Shown in pieces: positions 38,101 to 47,100 of a DNA stretch of 64,000 nucleotides. The notes beneath the pieces are model-generated. The model ran no database searches, was not told where the DNA came from, and saw nothing but the letters and a program-made list of their open reading frames with translations. The DNA is from Pisaster brevispinus. Its lineage: Eukaryota; Echinodermata; Asteroidea; Forcipulatida; Asteriidae. The stretch covers positions 5,944,541 to 6,008,540 of the forward strand of contig JAMKCF010000022.1 of the NCBI GenBank assembly GCA_023634235.1. Reading direction: 5' to 3'. Each line of letters begins with the position of its first letter. The first letter of the stretch is position 1. Both the position numbers and the translations under genes were made by a program.

Positions 38101-41100
38101 GTTTTTCATACTTTTATAGCGAGATCGGAAAAATATTGTTGCGTAAATAAAAGCTTACCGTTCAGTCAGCCAAGTTTCTGAAATTACATGCGTTTTGCCA
38201 AACTATTTTTCGGATCGGACCGGCTACACGGTTCCGTCCGATCCGAAAATCAAAACATTACGCTGGTAACTTATGCTTGAATTACTACTTCGCCTACACG
38301 TCTAGCGGCTACCAGCGAAAACAACGTTCAGCATAGGCGCTACGCAGTATCGAATCTGTCACATCATGGTCACATGAACAGCAAGTTTGACATGACTTTG
38401 CTATGATTTTTATTTTCAGTTTTACAAAATATTAAATTTCTATGATCATAGTCAACAAAATTGCATTTATCATTGATATTTTTGTGTACAGGATGCTCGT
38501 AAGAACTGTACTAGGAAGCCAACCGCTCCGTTCTAGCCTAGACACGTGTGTAGTGCATGCACTATGACGTTCTGTGTATACAGTACATGTACATGTACGT
38601 GTAAATAGTGCGCTGCGTTTAAGACGAGGTTCGGATGATACGAGGAAAACGGGCCAGTCCGGCGGACCTCGTATTAACGAGAGTCGACTGTATTTTGTTT
38701 TACAAGTATGATAAATGATGGCCAAAATGATTTTTATTTTAATAAAACAAAACAAAAAACAAAAACTATATTCTCAAACTTGCAAATGGCTCATTATCCT
38801 GCAAGAAAAACATCTGGCTGACAATGTCTGAAGCTGTCCACCTACTCAGTTTTAAATTTTAGTTAATTTGTTTAATTAGCCTAATTGAAATAACCAAAGT
38901 GTGTTGGTTATATTATTGTTTGTTTTCTTAGATTTTACTCCTTTTTATCTCATTTAAAAATCATATATCAGATCTTTGAATTTATGATTACATGAGAGAT
39001 AAAATGAAGGAAACTTCAAATTTGTTTTTCGTTTCAAAAGAGAAACCTGAGTATTTTTATTTTATATTTTACCGGGTTTTTTTTCATGCCAAGTAGTGCT
39101 CTGAACTGACTCTTTCTTAAACCAATCATGTAGTTTACCTTTAATGGTATACCAATGTAATTCCATACATATAGTAATGACATAATAATATAATAATGAC
39201 AACTTATATAGTGTCCATCCATGAAACTTGCTCCTGTGCGCTTAACAATTTAAAAACCATCAAAAATCCCAACAGTTTTAAAACACACAAAATAACACTC
39301 AAAAGGTAATCATAGAAAGTACTGGAGCACTAAAAAATCACATCAGTAAAAAACAGTTGGGATAAACATTAATTAAAAAAACCTGGCATTTCTTCAAATA
39401 GGTACTAGTGGTGTAAAAAAAAAAAGTTTAAAAAGGTTTGTCTTAAGGTTGGCCTTGAAGCTATCAACATTGTTGGCTTCCTTAAGTTGCTTAGGAAGCT
39501 GGATAATAGATAATAAAAAAATGGATAATAATAAAAAATATATATATTGATAAGTGCCTTTTCCTAGGGTTGCATAACACTCAGAGGATGACCAACAATC
39601 CAACAATGAAAATAAAATCAGGAAACCAAGTGGATAAACTGCTGCCAGGCCCAGCATGCAGCACTCAGACAAGAGAAGAGAGTCCAGCTCGGGCTCTTTA
39701 TGACAAGCAGTGATACTTGGTCAGGCTTCATACTTCACAAGGCAACAGAGGCATTTGCCTCCATGCCCCAATCAGTGGCCTTTGTGCCCCTTCAAATGTT
39801 GCAATAGAATTGTCTCCTGACGATGACTACAGCAATCTAGTCAAAACGTTGAGACCAATTAAGAACTCACTCCGCGGCAGTGAAGTAATAACGAGAAGTC
39901 CCTTCGATCCACTAAGCGAAAGCAGTAGTCCCGGCTGATTTACTACCTTCCGCCTAGGATGTAGTTAATAAGCAGAGAACTAAGTAGTCTCCCGATTTCC
40001 AAAACCTACTCCGCGGCAGTAGAATAAAGCAAGATCTAGTTCCCTAAGAACAAATTTACACAGCAAAGTAGATACACACATGGTATTACCGCAAAACGAA
40101 TATACATTGATACCTCACCATGCGATGCTTCAAAATTATTTAATAGAATTGTTGATCTTCCTCATAGAGGTGCCCAGACATTACATCAATTAAGTGTCCT
40201 CCCTGCTTAGTTATTTTAAAGCTTCATTCAGAAGTGAAACTAATCATTGATTTTTGTTTAATCTTTTTACCATCAGTCTCTTTTATCTCACCATAGTCTT
40301 CCCTATTATAATCATTACCCCTGGTTAATCACTTCCATCCGTGCATCGTTTTTTTTTTCAACCGAAACCCATTTACCAGTATTGATCCGTTGTCTTCAGT
40401 CTCCTTGCACTAAATGACGTCAATGGATGACGTAAAAAATAATGTCAGAATGGATTTTTCTATCCACCGTCTTCATTAGCCGGTGATAAATTTGAAGGAC
40501 AATCAGAGCGAGTCAACAGGGTGGGAAACAAAAACTGGAAAGAAAAAACCCCACTCGCGTCGTTTGATACTTCATGGCAGCACGTTGTTGTTGACATTGT
40601 GATTTATTTCAAGACTTTCCTACGCTTATTAAGGCAGGCGTACAAGTAGCCTTCCGGAACTGAGAATTTTTGTTGGCAAGTATTTCCTTGGCAGAGAAGA
40701 AAGCGTCATCCAGTCAGAGTGGGATAGAGGATTGTTTTGTTTTTCGTTGATGTTGAGAGTCTATCAATCTTGTGTAACTAGGATGTGTAAGATTCAACTG
40801 CATGGTCAGCTGGGGTTCATCATCTAAGCAGTGGAGGAGGGGGATGATCACTGTGTGGGATGGCATCACTCCATTTGGTGTGGGAGGATCCTGACATTTT
40901 ACCTAAGTGGTGGGGGGGGGCAGATATGTTACCTTTGTGGGGGAGGGGGGATCCAGACCTGTTATGCAGTCAGGGAGATGGGAACCCAGACCTGTTACCA
41001 TAGGGGAGATAGGGGGACCTGTTACTTAGTGGGAGGGGGACCCAGACCGGTTGCCTTAGTCAGGGAGAGGGGGACCCAGACCTTTTACCATAGTGGGGAC

Positions 41101-44100
41101 CCAGACCTATTACCATAGTGGGGACCCAGACTTGTTACCTGCGGATTCCTTCTCTTTTCGATAAGTAAACTGGGTTCCTTTACGTGCGTTACACAACACA
41201 CGGGACCAACAGCTTTACGTCCCATCCAAAGGACGAAGCAATCATGGTTAAGTGTCTTGCTAAAGGACACAAGTGCCATGCCCGGACCTCAAACCCACAC
41301 TCTGCTGGTCAGAAACACCAGAGCTTGAGTCTGTTGCTCTTATCTGCTCAGTGTGACAAGCCACAAGTTTCTACTTACAAAGCACAGGCTGCTATCAAAA
41401 ATACCCCGTGATGTACATTAAATCAGCCTTGTTCCTGCTGAACCTAGCAGTGTTAATCACAGCTCTGGAGAATCGATAAAGAACTGTCGGAAGGATTTTA
41501 GAAAATTAAACTTATCACAAACCGTTGCACTATCCCGTTGATTGAGTGACTATCTATTTATTTATTTATATTTTCTAATGAGAAACATCAGTATCCATTA
41601 TGTTTAATGCATCGTCAAGGTGGACTAATCCTGTATCAATTAGTTAAAGGTCACTGTATAAACAAAGGTGCTGTAAATACCGCTAGGGATGGCAGGAAAA
41701 GAGATCAAGTTCTTTGAAGTGGTTGATTCCCATGTGTTAGGTTTCTCACCTTGAGAGGTCCATATATTAGTCAGGGTTTCTGTGGATCCTGAAAAAGTGT
41801 TAAAAAGTCTGAAACTGGACTATCCAAATTTAAGGCCTTAACACGTTGACTGCTGGTCATTGATTCGTAGGGCGTTCCCATTTGCCAAGTATGGTGCGCA
41901 TGCATGCATACCAACAGCAAAAACACAAAAAAAAATAATTTGAACATACAAATTCTAAGGATGTATGTCCTCACCACTGCCAGAAGCGTATTTGTTGCGT
42001 TCTCAGTGATGCCAGTGTATTCAATTAACAATACAAAAACCTTTCATTCTCTACGAGTATACTCCGTTACACATGTTACTACGAATATACTCGTAGGCGG
42101 CAGTCAGCGTGTTAAAAAGCATTGGAAAGAGTACAATTTTCTTATATGAGGTCTTAATTGATAAAGCGTGTGATGAATTTCCTATCAGCTCCTCGAGAAC
42201 CAAATAACGCTGTGTGTAAAAAAAGTAACAAATTTTGGAGCAGTTGTAGCTGTTTCTCTCCTGCTTTATTCACTTGTTTTTGGTCTTAAATTTTGCTAAG
42301 TGTAGTATTAAAAGGGTCTTAAAAAAACTTTAATTTGACTTTTTAAAGCGTGCAGATAGCCTGTTAATCAGTTAATGGTTTGTGTCAAAATGAATCTCTG
42401 ATGAAATAGAAGCCATCTGTGTAGCCAAGTTAATCACTTTACGATTGTGAAGTTAAAAAAATTATTACCATGCCTCTGCAGGGTATTATTTTGTGGAACT
42501 TTTCGGAACTTCCAAAGTAATTTTTGTTTCCATAGAATATTGTTGTCACAGTGAAAGTCAGACTCAATGAAGTAAAGACAAGAATCGTTCTCATCAAATG
42601 CACGGGGATTTTGTGCACTCTTTCTATACATTTTGGAATGTCTTCCTGAGAATAGGTTGAATCTTTAAGCCACAGCAGATAATCGGCCATGGTATGCTGG
42701 AATCTCAGACTTGCCTCACATATGCTGAATATGACAATCAATGGTGGCAGCCTATCAATCTCTTAAAGTTCTCCTTTGTACAATAAAAGGACAAAAGTCT
42801 GGAATGGGGGATTACACACACAAAAAAGAGACATTTCAAGCATGGACTTTGTTACTTGCTCTTGAATTTTAATGAAAAGGGGTGTTCTATAAAAATAATA
42901 AATAATAAAATAAAATAAAATAAATAATTCAGAATTGTTAGGACAGTAGCTCAAGAATGTTTATATTCTTATATTTTGATCGGAATCACTTTTGATCTTT
43001 GTCAAGAAGTTCAATAATTCAGGCTTAGGACAGGCATTCCTGTGTTGAAACTGTTTGTCATAACTCCTATCTCCCCATCGTGTCATCATGTCAGTTGGAT
43101 GAACAGCAAGTGTTCTGAGCACCTGCTCATGTCATGTGATATTTACTGCTTAAAGTGTCTGTATAAGAATTTGTTGAAGTCACCTTATACAGGTAGGGTC
43201 ATAGACTGGTAAATACTCTAAAAATTTATGACCATAAAAACTTACCTGGTGAGAAGCACTGCAGCTGTTGATATCACAAACTATTTTGAGAAAGGATTCC
43301 CTTCGAAGTGATATTGCTTGGAAAATTGTTCACCCCAAAATATTCGAAATGAGAAATGAGTTATGTATGAACAATTCTTAGATTTCTGAGAGTTGGTGTC
43401 TGTTCCTGAATTCTGTGGCGAGAAATGCGGTTGGCACCTCGCTAAACGTGGATAGATTCAACGTTCTTGTTCAAATTCTGTGACAGTTTTGGGGTGTTTT
43501 CTCAGCAACTAGACACTGTATTCAGCTGAAACTTTCACATGTGACTTTTATTATATTGATCTTTATAATTTTACATACAAAGCAGCATTGCGTTGACAAA
43601 AACCTATACATCTATACATGTACCTTTAACTTTCATGAAACGATTCCTGTGCAGAAAATCTCAAGGGATGCACCCTTCTCACAGCAACCCATGCAAACAT
43701 GAAATAAAATTTATCATTTTATCATAAATGCCTGTCACACGGTATAATTTTGTCATGCGCGTGAAAGCGTAGCGTAATAAAGTGGGCGCGCACATCCAGA
43801 GAGTGGTTTCACAACTGTGTCATGCAGGGACAAATTTCATTGAGCTACTTTTAAAGCAGCTAAGCAAAACTTAGCAGGAAACCAGTCAAACACAGTTTTT
43901 GTGATACATTATGTTATTTTGGCTGGTAACCTGATATTCTGTTAAGCAAAAACAACGAGCTTCTTTTTGTGCTCACACAGCTCTATTAATTTTGGGCCCT
44001 AATAAAGGCGTACTTGGCAGTCTCCGGGTTCCATATTTGTGAACCAATAAAAGCAATGAGTATTCTCTTTGTACCAAAAGTGACACCAGACTAATTTGTC

Positions 44101-47100
44101 TTTCAAGCCTCTCTTTGGCCTCACATAAATTTAAAGGTGAGAGAAAAAGAGATCTTGCCAAAAACGCTTGCAGACTTTGAAAGCCATTTTGCAAAGACTA
44201 ATGGGTGTCCTTCAGTCTGCTGCATGAAACATTCTCATACCTATTTAATTAATGATCAGTGACAATGCCTGACTGAGTTGGTTGATTAACACTGGTAAGC
44301 ATGTCAGATAAAACACTACGGCATAGCTTTGTGGAAGGTCATTCAAACATCTGATTAGCCTAATTAGCCCACTCCAATTATGCTCCCATATTGTTCCTCG
44401 TGTCTGATATACCAATATCAAAACAACTTAAAGGGAAGGTATGCGTTTGGTAATCACTCTAAAAATTAATGGCAATAAAAACTTACTTGGTTGGAAGTAC
44501 AGCAGCTTTTGATAGTTTAAAGCATTTTGAGAAACATTTCAATTCGAAGTAATGTGGTTATGGAAAAAGATATCAGGTTTTATCCCCCAAATTTCGAATC
44601 TGAGAAACGTTTCTCAGATTGTGTATTCCTATTTAGGATTACTCTTCCTGTGTGGACATATTCGCTCCAGATTTTCGGCGATATCTCAAAAAAAATTACC
44701 ACCTTTTGAAATGAAACTTTCACAGATTAGTTTTATTGTATATATATCTACATTTATATAGGATTAAAACAATCGAACGGTTTCCAAAACCAAAGGTATA
44801 CTTTGCGTTTAAAGGGTAATCTTGTCACACTATTTGACCCGTGGCACCCACTCAGCTTGTCAACAAAGGCACAAACTGTCATCTGTCATAGCAAACCTTC
44901 CCAGGTGAAATAAAAGGTGTACAAACTTTCTGAACCTAGTGCAAACCTAGTATACTATTCATCCAATTGCAATGAAAGAGTGTCTAGCTTGAGGTGACGT
45001 AAGACCATGTAGAAGTTAACAAATCATGAATATTTCCTTTTGAGTGGAGGTTTATGCCCTGCAGGTTAAACAAAGGGTGAGAAATTTACACTGTTATCTG
45101 AACTTGGTCTTTTGTATGTCTGCCTGGTGAAAAAAAACCAGCTGCTATTTTCCTCAGATATATCAAAATCTTGCTCTTTGATCTACTTCTCTTGCGCTGA
45201 GGATACTGTTCCCAGAAGCTCCTTTTTGAAATCTATAACTCCACAGGTTACCATAAGGTGGAAATGCCATCATTACAACATACCTCCTACCATTTGGATC
45301 CTGGTTTCAGAGATTTTTGTCAGCAATAACTCTCTACTCTGATTAAAACCTTGGTATACATCTTTGATAGTGGTCAAGGGACAAGAACACCCCCAAGTGG
45401 ATGGACTTTAAACCTTGCAGTGTAAATCCAAGTAATGCAATGCAGTTTAAGCTGTAAATTACAGCTTGTTTTAGGAATTGCAAATACAAATTCTTGGTTT
45501 AATGACTGCAGTCAAGGAATATACAAGTTCATAACTGACTTCCCAAACTGTATTTTGGTCACAACCTGAACTTTCACAAAAGTCACGTGTTGTGTGCTGT
45601 GACCAGAGCTGTGTACTGAGAGAGTTACAACCAGAGAGCTGTGAAAGGGTAACCCTGTTTCATCCCCAGGAGTAGGTGACATTGTGCTCCTGGTGACCTT
45701 TGATCTGGGTCAACCGCCCAAATCGGTTAAGTGTAGCCCTCACCTTGAAGTGGCCGTCCGGCCTTGTGAGTTGGGCGATATCTCATTTAAAAAAATTTTT
45801 AAAAATTTTCTTTGGTAACGTAGTTGCTGGACGCATTATCGGTCCAAATGTCACATCACCCAATGTGCGGTGTAGTCTAGCACCCTGTGTGCGCGCATGC
45901 GTTTGTTGGACTGAAAATGGCTTTGAATCACAAGTTGTCGCAACACTCTCAATACACAGCTCTCTGGCTGTAACCGTTACGAATGGGTTATAAAAAGGAT
46001 ATTTGGCCCCAAACTGACTTGATTTAATCAGGGACATGGCAAGGGTTAATCTTTAAGCTTAATCTTTATCAACCTCACACTAGTAGCAGCTCCAGTATCG
46101 TCATTGGCATGTGTAAGAAAAATGTCCTTGAGCAGCAATTTATATTTCATTGGAGCTAAATTAAATCAAATTGATATGAACCTGCAAAATATTATACAAA
46201 TATTGGATGCATTGGAGTGCAGAATATAATCACTGAAAATTGGACTATTCCATTTCCAGTCCCAGGGTGGCAGTGCACGAACTTAATGCATTTTATGTTT
46301 GTTGTACACATCTCATAGATCCTTGTCATTTGAATGTTTTCCACAATAAACACAGAAACTCGTCTACTCCACAGTCTGAAAATTCTGTTTAAAAAAACCT
46401 TTTGAACAATGTAGATGCCTTAGAAATCATCGAGTGATTATATTCTGGGACAATGCACAAACAAAATGCATTCATTCTGAACGAAATACATTCATTTCAA
46501 TATTTGTTATATGTTACTTCACATAGATCCTTGTAACTTGAAAAAAGGTCACAATAAATACAAAATAGACACAGAAACTTGTCCGTCCCACTCTCTGGAA
46601 CACTTGAAAATCCCCTTCTAAACAGCTTGATTCCATGTAGACACTAACCTTGTCAGCAGTGATACAATCTTGCCTCCTTTGGACGAATGGGCAGGAAACT
46701 ATTAGATCATCCTATAACTATCCATATAGGACTCCTATATGAGCATTGGAGCATTACGGCGGTATACAATATGCTGTCTATGTGCTTTAAGCAGAGGTTA
46801 GTGTAATGTCAAGCCAATCCCGTTTGTTAGTGTGGTGTAATTTCATTATTAGCCACACTCACATAACAACTGGCTTCAATGATTTCCAGAATCCGATAGA
46901 AATTGCATTGAGCTAGTTTTTCTTTCAGGATTTACATATGAAAAAAAATTGGACTTGCCTTTCAGATTTTGTTTGCAGACTCTGAAGGTTCTCTCAGAAT
47001 GATCACTTTCTGTCATAAGAAATGCCCTTGAACAATGAAATGAGTGTTTTTTTTGTGGAAATGCGCACAAACATATATGCCAGGTTTAGAAGTGGAATTA

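Noticed and set aside
38432..38755. Minus-strand 107-codon frame
   Set aside because: It lies in the right half of the pogo-like MITE and flank; there are no transposase motifs.
45700..46037. Frames of 84-97 codons on both strands
   Set aside because: They fall in a foldback element carrying a SINE piece.
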